Source: Gottfriedia sp049568075 (GTDB taxonomy: Bacteria; Bacillota; Bacilli; Bacillales; Bacillaceae_G). Taken from it: a stretch of DNA of 64,000 nucleotides. Position numbers and translations under genes: made by a program. The DNA is taken from NCBI GenBank assembly GCA_049568075.1, contig CP144911.1. One strand, given 5' to 3'. Of the stretch, positions 1-9,421 are shown in pieces. Each line of letters starts with the position of its first letter. The stretch's first letter is position 1. Under the pieces are notes generated by a model. That model saw only the letters and a program-made list of their open reading frames with translations, made no database searches and was not told the DNA's origin.

Positions 1-3000
1 ATTTGCAAATTGTGGATCTCCGTTCAATGTCATTCCAGAATATACAACCGTCGCAGTGATGTTAGCTGGTTTATCAGTGTTGTATGTTACTTTTCCATCC
101 GCATCAACAGCAACATCGTCTGGTGAAGATGATTCGTAACTAACATCTACATATTTGTTTCCTTCTGTATTTAATCCTTTTTCAGCCATTGCATCTTTTA
201 ACCAAGTTGGGTATGCAAATGCGTTCTTGTCAAGCTCAGTTGGAGCAATTTTTTCAGCTGACTTCATTGGATCAACAACTTTGATTGTATATGTGATTTT
301 TTTCGGTGTTCTAAAGAATCCGTCGATTACATAGCCCGTAACTGTACTAGTTCCAGGTCTTAAAGCAGTTGCGTATGAACCATAATGCACACCATCTACA
401 CTAATTCCTGCTGCATCTACATTTCCAACTTCACCGTAAGCTGCTAAAGTTCTTAAATCAAGAACTTGAGATACATTTGAATCAGCATTGATTTGCGTTG
501 GTAATCCATTGCTATATCCAGCTAAATCCCAAGAATTCGTTAACCAAGCTACATTGTTCGTATATCCAGTTGTTTTAGCATCCAATTTAACTGAGTCACC
601 AACACTAATCGTGAATGTATGTGTGTCTTCGTTATATTTAGCATTTGGATTCATAGCTGCTACATTTGTTGGATAATTAATACTTTCTGTTCCGTTATTT
701 ACTGGCGCAGTAACTTTTGATCCTAAATCTTCTACATATGCAGCATCCTCAGGGTTTTGAGTTAACCAATAAGGCATAGATGTTACAGTTGAAGATTCCA
801 TTGATAAGCTGTTACCAGAATCAATTGTTCTTCGGTCCATCGTTCCGAAAATATTTGTATTGTATTTAGACATCATCACTTCATCACGTGGAATTAATTG
901 ATCAACCATTAAATCAGGTGTCACATGCGTTACGTCATTTCTGTTTGCAGAAAGAGAATCCCAGTTCATGAAGTTATTTGGTATACGTGTCATTTGCCAT
1001 GTTGAACCTTCAAGGTCAACCGTTGAACTTCCGATACTAAATCCTTTTTCTTTCAATGCACCTAGAGAAGCTGCGTAGAAAGTTGACATAAATGGATTTT
1101 TCTCTCTCTTTTCATTGAACCACCATTGGTTCATACCATCTAAGATCCCTTTAGCGTTCATTTTCTCTGCATGGTGAGATAATGTGTAGTATGAAAGTGC
1201 AGCTTCTTCTTCATCAGAATAGTTCATGTATGATTCGTAAGATACACCACTTACACCAATATCGTCTCCGTTATGAGCAGAAATACCAAAGTATCTTGAG
1301 TGGTACTGTAATGACATATCAAGTAATGAAGTTGAGTTATATGACTTTGGATATCTTGTTTCATAATCATTGTGCTCTGAAGCTGTTGTAGACGTTTTTA
1401 CACCATTCATTACTTTGTATTCATTTGCAAAATCAAGTGGAGAAATTACTGCAACACCTTGTGCTTCAAGTGCAGCTTTTTCAGCTGGTGTATAACCGCC
1501 CATATCTCTTGCAGCTACAAGCATTTGTAATGCCAACGTTGCATTTAATGGACCATCTTCGTAGTCATTTCTACCCCATGCATTTGATACACCGTCAAGG
1601 AATTCTGGATTTAAATTAGCCCATTTAGTTGGAGCTGAAGGAGCATTTAATCCATTTCCAGGAGCTGTTCCATTGAAACGTGATTCAATTGGGTTCTCCC
1701 CAGTAACACTTACTTGATAATAGTTGTTTAATACCATTGCATTTGTATGATTAATTAAATCATTTTTCACAAGAGCCGCTAATTCAGGATCACTATCTTT
1801 AAACGTGTTATAAGCTAGGTCTAATGTAAAGTAATGACCTACTAATTCGTCTGTAGAGGTAGTTGCTTTATAATAGACTTTGTTTGAGTCTAAAGCTTTT
1901 GTTGCATCATCTAAATTAGGATTTTGCTCTTTTACAATATTCGTTAAACGTTGTGGTACCGCAACAGTGTCATACGCTTTGATTCCGGCAGTTCCTCCAC
2001 TGATTTTACCTGGAACAGAATATTTAACTGTATTTCCATTTACATCAGTCGTAGTTCCTGCACTTTTTTGAAGCCAAGCTTGATCCCATGATTTGCTTTC
2101 TGCAGTCGTAGAACCATTGTTGCTGCCCTCTACTTTATATGATCTAGCAAAGAAGCCAGCAGAAGCAGGTTTTCCTGTTGTGTCCAACGTATAATTTCCT
2201 TCATTATCAACGAATACTGGTTTACCTTCGTTATCCGCAAGCCACTTCTTACCTTCATCAATCGTCGTTACTTTGCCACCTAGTGAGTTAACAACATAAA
2301 CAACATCGTTAACATTGTCTTTTGAAGGTACTTTTAACTGAGTTCCAGATACATACCCAAGCGTTACAATGGCTTCAACAGCACGAACAGCAGAAGCTTT
2401 AGCATCTATTGTTCTAGCATCTTTTTCACCAAAGTTTTCTTTCATATAGTTGTATCTCCAAATTTCACCTGAAGCGTACATTGTTGTCCATAATCCATCA
2501 TTATCTGTATCAGAAATTGAGCTTATAGCATCTTTATCTGCAGTCATAAGAGCTTTAATCATATTATCCTTATTAGCAAAACTCATAGAACCAGATTGGA
2601 ATCCAAATCGATCTGCGTAGTTTCTAGAAATTTCTTCTTGAACTAATGATTTGCCCATTAGAGACATTTTTTTTCTTACAATATGAGTAGCATTTCCTTT
2701 TTCGCCTAGAATCCAAAGACCATTATTTCCATCAGACATAATGTTTGTAATTACTTCTTTGGCGTTAAATTGTGTCGGGTTTCCGTTTTTATCGACTCCT
2801 GAACCTGAATTTTCACCAGTTTGAGGAATATATCTTCCACCTTGTAAATATTGAATTTGATCAGCTGGAGCTAAGTTTGGATCATATAAAGTAATTGCAT
2901 CAGATACGATACCAGTTGTCACAGGATGATCTTTTTCTTCACCAAAATTTACGTTTCCATTTGACTTAATTAAAGTATCCTTTGAAATTAACCATTTTAC

Positions 3001-3564
3001 GCCATTTTCTCCATTAACATAGCCAACATAGTTTTTTGAAGGAAATTTAGTTCCTGATGGAGCAGTTGGAATATTTGTTGTTTGCAAATTAGATGTTGAA
3101 AGAGCTGCAGGAATTTTTGAATCTCCCGCATTGTAATAGTAAACTACCTTTTCAAGATTAGTAGATGCCTGCGTTTCAATTACAGAAACCGTAATATTCA
3201 CAGTAGCTGCATTACCACTTAAATCTACTCCAGTACCTGTGATGATTGCAGATCCGCCAGATACCCCTAAAATCTTTCCACTGTAATCACCTTTTGCGTT
3301 ACCAATCGTGTCAACATATACAACGTATGGATCAGAGGTTGTCCATTTTATTGGCTTTGTTGTATCTAATCCACTTGGTTTTGCATGAGTGATTTGTGTA
3401 GTATTCATAAAAATCTTAGTGCCAGTTGAGATTGGCGCTACTGATTGAGTTGTAATAGTTGGTGCTGCTTTTGCAACAACTCCACTAAATGGAGTTGCAA
3501 ACATTGAAGCCGCTAATACTGAAGCCGGTAAAGCTCTACCTAAAAACCATTTATTTCTTTTCAT
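1..3564 (-). CDS. Large secreted protein with signal peptide and Ig-like N-terminal region (3' end outside window)
   Basis: Open frame from ATG at 3564 running off the left edge, giving at least 1188 residues. The start is supported by GGAGGAAGA seven bases or so upstream. The N-terminus is a typical Sec signal (MKRNKWFLGRALPAS, hydrophobic stretch, cleavage near VAKA-AP, about residue 33). Residues about 45-130 look like a bacterial Ig-like (BIG2) fold. The central part holds motifs I recall from large uncharacterised extracellular proteins with predicted helical-barrel folds: DTDNDGLWTTMYASGE (about 355), STDELVGHYF (about 570), then NYSDEEAALSYYTL and NEKREKNPFMSTFY further on, and IPRDEV before a region ending MPYWLTQ. 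The last 250 residues resemble further Ig-like repeats. No S-layer-homology domain or sortase signal is visible in the part present. Function unknown; a carbohydrate-active role is only an inference from the fold-like motifs. Confidence 0.85.
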   Translation of the reverse strand, partial: MKRNKWFLGRALPASVLAASMFATPFSGVVAKAAPTITTQSVAPISTGTKIFMNTTQITHAKPSGLDTTKPIKWTTSDPYVVYVDTIGNAKGDYSGKILGVSGGSAIITGTGVDLSGNAATVNITVSVIETQASTNLEKVVYYYNAGDSKIPAALSTSNLQTTNIPTAPSGTKFPSKNYVGYVNGENGVKWLISKDTLIKSNGNVNFGEEKDHPVTTGIVSDAITLYDPNLAPADQIQYLQGGRYIPQTGENSGSGVDKNGNPTQFNAKEVITNIMSDGNNGLWILGEKGNATHIVRKKMSLMGKSLVQEEISRNYADRFGFQSGSMSFANKDNMIKALMTADKDAISSISDTDNDGLWTTMYASGEIWRYNYMKENFGEKDARTIDAKASAVRAVEAIVTLGYVSGTQLKVPSKDNVNDVVYVVNSLGGKVTTIDEGKKWLADNEGKPVFVDNEGNYTLDTTGKPASAGFFARSYKVEGSNNGSTTAESKSWDQAWLQKSAGTTTDVNGNTVKYSVPGKISGGTAGIKAYDTVAVPQRLTNIVKEQNPNLDDATKALDSNKVYYKATTSTDELVGHYFTLDLAYNTFKDSDPELAALVKNDLINHTNAMVLNNYYQVSVTGENPIESRFNGTAPGNGLNAPSAPTKWANLNPEFLDGVSNAWGRNDYEDGPLNATLALQMLVAARDMGGYTPAEKAALEAQGVAVISPLDFANEYKVMNGVKTSTTASEHNDYETRYPKSYNSTSLLDMSLQYHSRYFGISAHNGDDIGVSGVSYESYMNYSDEEEAALSYYTLSHHAEKMNAKGILDGMNQWWFNEKREKNPFMSTFYAASLGALKEKGFSIGSSTVDLEGSTWQMTRIPNNFMNWDSLSANRNDVTHVTPDLMVDQLIPRDEVMMSKYNTNIFGTMDRRTIDSGNSLSMESSTVTSMPYWLTQNPEDAAYVEDLGSKVTAPVNNGTESINYPTNVAAMNPNAKYNEDTHTFTISVGDSVKLDAKTTGYTNNVAWLTNSWDLAGYSNGLPTQINADSNVSQVLDLRTLAAYGEVGNVDAAGISVDGVHYGSYATALRPGTSTVTGYVIDGFFRTPKKITYTIKVVDPMKSAEKIAPTELDKNAFAYPTWLKDAMAEKGLNTEGNKYVDVSYESSSPDDVAVDADGKVTYNTDKPANITATVVYSGMTLNGDPQFAN

Positions 3565-3567
3565 TTA

Positions 3568-3576
3568 TCTTCCTCC
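3568..3576 (-). promoter_or_regulatory. Ribosome binding site deciding the start of the left-edge secreted protein
   Basis: On the minus strand GGAGGAAGA stands just before ATG at 3564. It fixes the start of a gene whose other end is outside the window. Confidence 0.7.
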
Positions 3577-3688
3577 AAAAAAATTTTTTTAATTAATTTT
3601 CTAATCGAAGTAACTTTTTTTATTGAGTAACCGCTTTCAAGATTATCTATAAAGGACAAATGATACCATGAAGTTGATTCGTTTCTAT

Positions 3689-3729
3689 TAGCGATCATCC
3701 TACTAAATTTGTTTATAGAATGATCGCTA
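3689..3729 (-). terminator. Hairpin downstream of the PRD regulator
   Basis: A perfect 10-bp inverted repeat (TAGCGATCAT and ATGATCGCTA), extended by three further pairs after a one-base mismatch, encloses an AT-rich loop. It begins six bases past the stop of the regulator gene. There is no run of T after the stem on the minus strand, so it may be a weak terminator, an mRNA-stabilising stem or an operator for the secreted-protein gene that follows. Confidence 0.45.
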
Positions 3730-3734
3730 AACTG

Positions 3735-5675
3735 TTAAGAACCATATTGAAACAAGATTTTTGAAATTTCATATTGAAAATCGTTGAAATTATTTGATTT
3801 TAATACTTTTTGCTTCGTCTCGGGGTGATCCATTAAATGTAAAAATAATCGACTTAACTCTTTGTGTAAAAATAAGTCTCCGGCACGAAGATTAATTAAA
3901 AATAGGATTTGTACAACTTTTCCATCGATTGTTGGCGGATTTTTAAAGATCACCACACTGATTGAATCCTGAATTGCTACCATTTTTAATGCATGTGGCG
4001 CAGCAATTCCATTTTGCAGTATCGTCGATATTTTTTCTTCTCGGTCGACAACTAAAGCAGGGTAGTTAGGTGCTGCAAATCCTAGTTCAACAACGCTTTT
4101 TGCCTTTTCTTTAATAAAAGCTTTGTAGTCAAACGACTCTTTGCTTTCTTCTATATAAAATAAATCTGTATGAAATAAGGATAAAAGTGTTGGTACATCT
4201 TCTTTAACTTTGTTAGCCGGGTATCTAGTAAGTGTACGTCGAATTCTTTGAACATCCGTTTCAGTTAGTATTGGTGCTACTTGAATATAAGGAATCGAAA
4301 TATTGTCAAAGGGAATCGAAGTAGATGAAACTAACAAGTCGTAATTTTCTAAATTTAATGATTGAAGCTCACTATACAAAACGATGTCAATTATTGCCCC
4401 TTGGAACAGTGTCTCAAGTTTCATTTTCATTAAATCGGCCGATCCTGCTCCTAATCCGTAAGATAGTAGAATTTTTTTGTATGAACTTAATTGTTTTTGC
4501 TTCTCCCTTTCCACGTGAGCTGCTAAATGCATTGTAATATAACCCATTTCGTCACTAGAAAGTTCGAACCCCCATATTTCCTTTATCATTTCAGAAAAAT
4601 TTAAAGCAATCATAAACACATCTGAATACCTACTGTATACATCATCTATCAATGGATTCGTAAGCTTTAAATTGAAATATAATCTTCTTAACAGAGGATA
4701 CATATGCATGATCAGCGTATTTAAAAGTTGCTGATCACCTGAAAACTGTGTTAAGAATGTCTGATCTAATCTTTCTAAACAATTCTTTAGTTTTTGTTTT
4801 AAGTCATTTTTTTCATGTTCCTCAATATCGTCTACACTCGATTTACCACTTATATGTGCAGCTAAATAAATAATTTCACTCTCTGGTAATACGACATGAT
4901 ATAGTTCAGAAAGAATTTCACAAATTCTCTTTGCTATATTCATAAACGATGGCTTGATTAGAGAAACATCTAACTTTTTCTCTTGATTAGGCAGGATAAA
5001 GTTGTGTTGAGTTACTCGAAACGAGAGTACTTGGATATGCACTAAAATATTCTCAAGTGCAAAATAACTTAATTTCAGTTGATTATTCTGTACTTCTTCA
5101 CTCAAAACAGCTCGAATTTCCGCAAACGGAAATGCTTTTTCAAAAGTTTGATAGATAGACTTCTTTAACAATCCTGTTTCTTTTTGACTTAGGAAGTAGG
5201 AAAACGCTCTTCTAAAATTCGTTTCATCCCCAAGTAAACGAACTCCGTAACGTGATTTTGTTTCTACTTTTAAATCAAAAATCCTTACTTGCTTTTCAAC
5301 TTCAATCATGTCGGTAAAAACTGTCGATCTACTAATCATTAGACTATCAGCAAACATATCGATCGTTTGAAACTCCGTCGTTTGAAGCAAAAGCATAATA
5401 ATATTATTCACTCGAACGCGAGGTAAATCTGGTGCTAATGCCCCGTCTATTTCTTTCATATATGTTTGAACCAACTCTTGGTTCTCTACATAAAGTAAGT
5501 AGCCCTCACCACGTTTTTTCTGAATCACAAATCCCGACTTTTCTCCAATCGCGTTTAATTCTTTCAATTCATTTCGCAATGTACGATTCGAAATAGCGAA
5601 TTCTGATTCAAGTTCCTGTGAAGTTAGTGATTTTCCTTTTTGATACAAATATTGCAAAATTAAGTCTCTTCGCAT
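3735..5675 (-). CDS. BglG/MtlR-family transcriptional regulator with PRD, EIIB-like and EIIA domains
   Basis: 646 residues, the usual length for PRD-containing activators of the MtlR/LicR type. Order: N-terminal winged HTH (about 1-65, with SNRTLRNELKELN as recognition region), second HTH-like region (about 85-160), two PRD domains (about 170-390) with conserved histidines in ENILVHIQ, AAHISGK, LIMHMYPLL and TMHLAAHV, an EIIB-like domain starting at KKILLSYGLGAGSAD (about 400), and a mannitol-type EIIA domain (about 500-646) with the phosphorylatable His in GIAAPHAL. Such proteins sense PTS phosphorylation state and activate sugar operons. The EIIB-like P-loop has Tyr where the phosphorylated Cys is expected, so that site is probably dead. 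It lies just downstream of the amino-sugar cluster in the same direction, which makes that cluster the likely target (inference). No PTS permease is adjacent. Confidence 0.9.
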   Translation of the reverse strand: MRRDLILQYLYQKGKSLTSQELESEFAISNRTLRNELKELNAIGEKSGFVIQKKRGEGYLLYVENQELVQTYMKEIDGALAPDLPRVRVNNIIMLLLQTTEFQTIDMFADSLMISRSTVFTDMIEVEKQVRIFDLKVETKSRYGVRLLGDETNFRRAFSYFLSQKETGLLKKSIYQTFEKAFPFAEIRAVLSEEVQNNQLKLSYFALENILVHIQVLSFRVTQHNFILPNQEKKLDVSLIKPSFMNIAKRICEILSELYHVVLPESEIIYLAAHISGKSSVDDIEEHEKNDLKQKLKNCLERLDQTFLTQFSGDQQLLNTLIMHMYPLLRRLYFNLKLTNPLIDDVYSRYSDVFMIALNFSEMIKEIWGFELSSDEMGYITMHLAAHVEREKQKQLSSYKKILLSYGLGAGSADLMKMKLETLFQGAIIDIVLYSELQSLNLENYDLLVSSTSIPFDNISIPYIQVAPILTETDVQRIRRTLTRYPANKVKEDVPTLLSLFHTDLFYIEESKESFDYKAFIKEKAKSVVELGFAAPNYPALVVDREEKISTILQNGIAAPHALKMVAIQDSISVVIFKNPPTIDGKVVQILFLINLRAGDLFLHKELSRLFLHLMDHPETKQKVLKSNNFNDFQYEISKILFQYGS

Positions 5676-6116
5676 ACATTACCTCACCACCCTAGATGCC
5701 TAATCTAGTATTTTAAGTTTACTTTCCATCAAATCTATTTAACAGTTTGAATTTTTCCAAAATAGTTCGCAATTTAAAACAAATAAGTCTAGTTCATTTG
5801 TCACACTCGTTCTATCGTAATAATACGACCTATTCCCTACAACAAAATACAGGTACATTTTACTAACGCCAACCGATTTTATTTCTTTTGTATACAAAAA
5901 AAATCCTTATCTTAGCATAAAAGCACTAGGATCAAGGATTTGGTCTTTTTGTTGTTTTAAGCGTTTCTTAACAACGTATTAGAAATTCTGTAAGACGAGG
6001 TTAACTCTTTAATTCGCTCAAACACGAAAAGCACTCCCATAAAATGGGAACGCAAAAGTGAGGCAATAAAGTAAGATCAATCTTTTTAGATCTTTTAATA
6101 GATATTCAATAAATTA
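5676..6116. other. Intergenic region between the amino-sugar cluster and its probable regulator
   Basis: About 440 bases without a gene. It contains the strong terminator-like stem at 5895-5940 and a second small hairpin around 5950-5976 (GTTG..TTAAG, loop, CTTAACAAC) whose centre TTAAGCGTTT is faintly similar to a catabolite-response element. I see no other coding potential. Confidence 0.5.
5895..5940 (-). terminator. Rho-independent terminator
   Basis: On the minus strand AATCCTT-GATC-TAG pairs with CTA-GAT-AAGGATT across a loop of about ten bases and is followed by eight T. It would end transcripts coming from the amino-sugar cluster before the regulator gene. Confidence 0.75.
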
Positions 6117-6833
6117 TTAAACACCATAATACTTAGCAAACAACTCTTTATTCCATTCATCTCCACCATCTACATTAGAGCTTTTAAACACAGGTGGTTT
6201 TAATCCAGCTTGATGATATTTTTTTGCTAATAATATAGAAATTGATTGAGCAACAAATGCTCCAGCCATTGTGGAAGTTGCCCCCATACCTGTATTTGCT
6301 TCTTCTACATAAAAGGCAGCATCTCCGGGTCCAGTGCAATTATCTATAACTACATCACTAAAATCGCAAAGATATTTTCCGCTACTATGTCTTGATTTTG
6401 AGCCTTCTGGATGATTTGGATTCGTAAAAGAAATTACCTTTGCACCGCATTCCTGTGTCATTTTTGCAAGTTCAACAGTCATTCCATTTCTTCCCGAATT
6501 GGAAGCAATCACAAGAATATCCTTTGAGCTTATTTTGTACAAATCAAAAATTACCTTTGCATAAACTTCTATTCGTTCGATCACAGTACTTTTTAATGGA
6601 TGGTCATGTAAAAAAAACTCATTCGGCAAAATTGGAGAGACCTCCGCAAATCCACCCGCTCTTACAAAAAATTCTTCTGCAAACATATGTGAATGACCTG
6701 AACCAGTAACAAGGAAGCGACCTCCATTTTGAATGGCTTCAAAAATACATGTTGCTGCTTGGTCAATGTTTTGATTCTGTGTCGTATATAGTTTTTCGAG
6801 ATTTGCCATCACATACTTAAAATAATTCTCCAT
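6117..6833 (-). CDS. SIS-domain protein, UPF0309 family
   Basis: 238 residues. An N-terminal helix (MENYFKYVMANLEKLY) precedes a single SIS (sugar isomerase) domain with TGSGHSHMFAEEFFVRAGG (about 43-61) and the phosphosugar-binding stretch VIASNSGRNGMTVELA (about 109-124). The GSGHSHMFAEE signature is that of the UPF0309 family, whose members bind phosphosugars but lack a settled reaction. It is the last gene of a four-gene operon, 33 bases after the GlmU-like gene. By position it may isomerise, de-aminate or remove the lactyl group from a phosphorylated amino sugar, doing the job that MurQ does in other clusters, but it is not MurQ by sequence. Family assignment is firm, reaction unknown. 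Confidence 0.85.
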   Translation of the reverse strand: MENYFKYVMANLEKLYTTQNQNIDQAATCIFEAIQNGGRFLVTGSGHSHMFAEEFFVRAGGFAEVSPILPNEFFLHDHPLKSTVIERIEVYAKVIFDLYKISSKDILVIASNSGRNGMTVELAKMTQECGAKVISFTNPNHPEGSKSRHSSGKYLCDFSDVVIDNCTGPGDAAFYVEEANTGMGATSTMAGAFVAQSISILLAKKYHQAGLKPPVFKSSNVDGGDEWNKELFAKYYGV

Positions 6834-6866
6834 AAATGAATACCTTCTTTTATCGATTTAATAAAA

Positions 6867-8234
6867 TTACCAACCGTACTTCTTTTCACTCCATTTTTTA
6901 ATAACTAGATCTTGTTTTACGAAAACAAGACTATTTTGCTCAATATCTTTATCAATGATTGCACCTGCACCCAACACACTATAAGCCCCTATTTTACATC
7001 CAGGCATAATAATCGTATTCACACCAGTTCTACAATAATCACCAAGATAAGCTGCATTTGAAAAATGTAACGGTATTTCTTTCCGTCCATTTACAACGTG
7101 CTCAGTTTCACCGTCATCAAAGCGTAATGTTCCACAGACGGTTGCAGCACCGATATCCGTATGACTACCTATTGCACCATAAAACTCGCCATAGTGATAA
7201 AGATAGACCTTATCCATTACCATTCCACCAAGGAATTCTGCACAATGATCGAATATACAATGCGATCCAATTGAAACTCCATCATAAATCATACAATAAT
7301 TACGTATGGCCGTATGATCGCCAATAACTGCATTGCCATTGAAAATCGCACCATTATCTATGGTTGTATGATCACCTACAATTAGGTTACCGTGAATGAC
7401 AACTCGATCACCAATTGAGGAATTCTTACCAAGCTTTACGTGACCATGAATAGTTGCATTTTCTGAAATCGTCGCACCTTCTGCTAGTTCGTTCACTTTT
7501 ATTGCATTACAAAAATGATTCACCATATATTCATTCGCTTCTAACATATGCCAAGGCTTATCGATATCAAAGAAATAGCCATTACACTCAATCGCTTGTA
7601 ATTTTGTTTTCTCAAGTGATTTTAGAAGGGCAGCTTCGATGTATCGTTCTTTCGGAACACCGACTCCTACTTTTACATTCGGAAAATAATCGGGCGTTCT
7701 TTTCAATTCATCTAGTAATGACTCGTCAAAAAGAAATCCTGCGAATTGATGGGTAATACTGTCACCACGGTAGTGAGCACCGATTGACTGAACAAATCCA
7801 TTCTTTACACTCGCACCAATCCAATTCCTTGATGACTCTTCTAATTTTTTCAACAAAACAGTAGGTTTGTTCGAATTAGCTAATTGCTCTAAATCCTTTT
7901 GTTCGATAATCGTATCACCGTAAAGAACTAGAAACTCCTTAGTACTTGAAAGTTTCTCAACTCCCTTTATTAAACTTTCTGCACTTCCTAAATTTGATTG
8001 ATCAACAACAAATTTAACATGATCTATATCGAATAGAAGATTCTCAATTTCTCTTTGATGTTCCTCATTAACGACAACAACTATCTCTTCTATTCCCACT
8101 GCTAAAATGGATTCAATATTATAACGTATTAATGGTTTACCAGCGATTTTTATTGCTGTTTTGGAGCGAACTGAGTTGAAAGGATTCATTTTGCTCCCTT
8201 TGCCAGCCGCAAGAATTACTGCACTTTTTACCAT
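6867..8234 (-). CDS. GlmU-like sugar-1-phosphate nucleotidyltransferase with left-handed beta-helix domain
   Basis: 455 residues. The N-terminal half is a Rossmann-like nucleotidyltransferase with the pyrophosphorylase signature LAAGKGSKMNPFN (about 8-20), the sugar-binding Lys of SKTAIKIAGKPLI and the metal-binding Asp in LVLYGDTI. From about residue 255 it changes to hexapeptide repeats (NATIHGHVKLGKNSSIGD, NAVIGDHTAI, GVNTIIMPGCKIGAYSVLGAG), the left-handed beta-helix of acyltransferases. This is the same architecture and length as GlmU, but the sequence diverges and the real glmU usually sits with prs elsewhere. Placed between a sugar kinase/MupG-like pair and a SIS protein, it probably activates a salvaged amino-sugar phosphate to an NDP-sugar. 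Substrate is inferred, not shown. Confidence 0.85.
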   Translation of the reverse strand: MVKSAVILAAGKGSKMNPFNSVRSKTAIKIAGKPLIRYNIESILAVGIEEIVVVVNEEHQREIENLLFDIDHVKFVVDQSNLGSAESLIKGVEKLSSTKEFLVLYGDTIIEQKDLEQLANSNKPTVLLKKLEESSRNWIGASVKNGFVQSIGAHYRGDSITHQFAGFLFDESLLDELKRTPDYFPNVKVGVGVPKERYIEAALLKSLEKTKLQAIECNGYFFDIDKPWHMLEANEYMVNHFCNAIKVNELAEGATISENATIHGHVKLGKNSSIGDRVVIHGNLIVGDHTTIDNGAIFNGNAVIGDHTAIRNYCMIYDGVSIGSHCIFDHCAEFLGGMVMDKVYLYHYGEFYGAIGSHTDIGAATVCGTLRFDDGETEHVVNGRKEIPLHFSNAAYLGDYCRTGVNTIIMPGCKIGAYSVLGAGAIIDKDIEQNSLVFVKQDLVIKKWSEKKYGW

Positions 8235-8260
8235 TCTAATACCTCGACTATAAAATTTTT

Positions 8261-9388
8261 TTAAATATATTCAACTAATCGAAACTTATTTTTGCCTGCT
8301 AAAAGATAAGGCATTAATTCGTATGCAAAAGGATGAACAAATCCAATGACATTATGTTCAACGGAATGCCCTAAATCTTTTAATGAAATTTGTACCTCTC
8401 CCTCATATTGTGCACTTCGATTATTTAAAATAGAAACTGTATATTTCTCCCTTGGAGCACAATAGCAATGAGGTACTTCCATTCCCCTAGTATCAGTTGC
8501 ACGAATAAGATTTGCTGGTTGATCTACTCTTGAAATAAGAACCTGCTCACTAATTTTCACCTTTGTCTGTTCGGGAACATATTGATTAAAAACAACTGGA
8601 ATTTCTATATAATCTTGTTTGTAACATCTAGCCATTTCGTCAAGCTCTGAAAAATCCGCAAATGAATCACCAATTAACACATCATTAAAACCATTTGCAA
8701 ATAACTCTTGCATGGCAATATGGCTAGGCAAAAAGCGGTGTTTTTCAATTGTACAAACTCCATGACCTAAATTGTGTAAATCTTTAGGCGAAAGCTGCGA
8801 AGCAACAAATCCTCCAACTGGCACACCGAATAAAGCAAACATATTGTTAATTGAGCGTATGTCTTCTAAAGACAATGCTGTATCTGGTAAAGGAAAAAAA
8901 TTATGACAAGCTGTAAGTTGTCCGATATTTCCTTCTCTTTCTATTGTTTCTAAAAACTCACGGCATTCGCGTAAAGCGTTACCATTTTGATTATTAGAAG
9001 AAGACATTGAAGCATTTACTTCTATTAGAATTCCCTGTTTATTTTTTGAAAGGAGCGCAACTTCTTCACTCGTAAACCCTCCATCGATGCGGAGCCTTGT
9101 GATGCCCATATTCTGTAATGCTGTAAGGTCGGTTAATGTACAACCCAACTCACTGAAAACTTCATCATTCATATCAGCTGACACAGTCATATTAAATTCC
9201 CTGCAATAACTAAATAATTCATTCCAAGTGTCTGCATTTACATTAATTGCACCTTCAAAACCATGATTATTTAAAATCAGCGAAACAAATACCTTTTTAA
9301 AGCCTAATAATTTAGCCTTCTCTAAATAATCTTTGATTTGATCTAAAGGATAAAAGTTGGGATACACACTAATTCCTATTTCACGCAT
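8261..9388 (-). CDS. mupG: DUF871 / MupG-like 6-phospho-N-acetylmuramidase
   Basis: 375 residues, normal for DUF871. The N-terminal TIM-barrel starts MREIGISVYPNFYPL and includes VFVSLILNNHG, ADMNDEVFSELG, LRIDGGFT, IEVNASMSS and CHNFFPLPDT, all typical of the family. A smaller C-terminal beta domain begins about residue 265. A characterised member, Staphylococcus aureus MupG, splits MurNAc-6P-GlcNAc into MurNAc-6P and GlcNAc after PTS uptake of the disaccharide. The protein should be cytoplasmic; no signal peptide is seen. It lies 33 bases after the kinase gene and 26 before the GlmU-like gene, so it is within one operon. Family certain, exact substrate inferred. Confidence 0.85.
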   Translation of the reverse strand: MREIGISVYPNFYPLDQIKDYLEKAKLLGFKKVFVSLILNNHGFEGAINVNADTWNELFSYCREFNMTVSADMNDEVFSELGCTLTDLTALQNMGITRLRIDGGFTSEEVALLSKNKQGILIEVNASMSSSNNQNGNALRECREFLETIEREGNIGQLTACHNFFPLPDTALSLEDIRSINNMFALFGVPVGGFVASQLSPKDLHNLGHGVCTIEKHRFLPSHIAMQELFANGFNDVLIGDSFADFSELDEMARCYKQDYIEIPVVFNQYVPEQTKVKISEQVLISRVDQPANLIRATDTRGMEVPHCYCAPREKYTVSILNNRSAQYEGEVQISLKDLGHSVEHNVIGFVHPFAYELMPYLLAGKNKFRLVEYI

Positions 9389-9421
9389 ATTCGATCGCCA
9401 TTCCTTTAATTTTATTTTGAA

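Noticed and set aside
488..2071. Several plus-strand open frames within the left-edge gene
   Set aside because: They lie opposite a continuous minus-strand frame with signal peptide and ribosome site, and have no ribosome sites of their own.
5950..5976. Catabolite-response-like centre TTAAGCGTTT near the regulator gene
   Set aside because: The flanks do not match the cre consensus and the region is better explained as a small hairpin.
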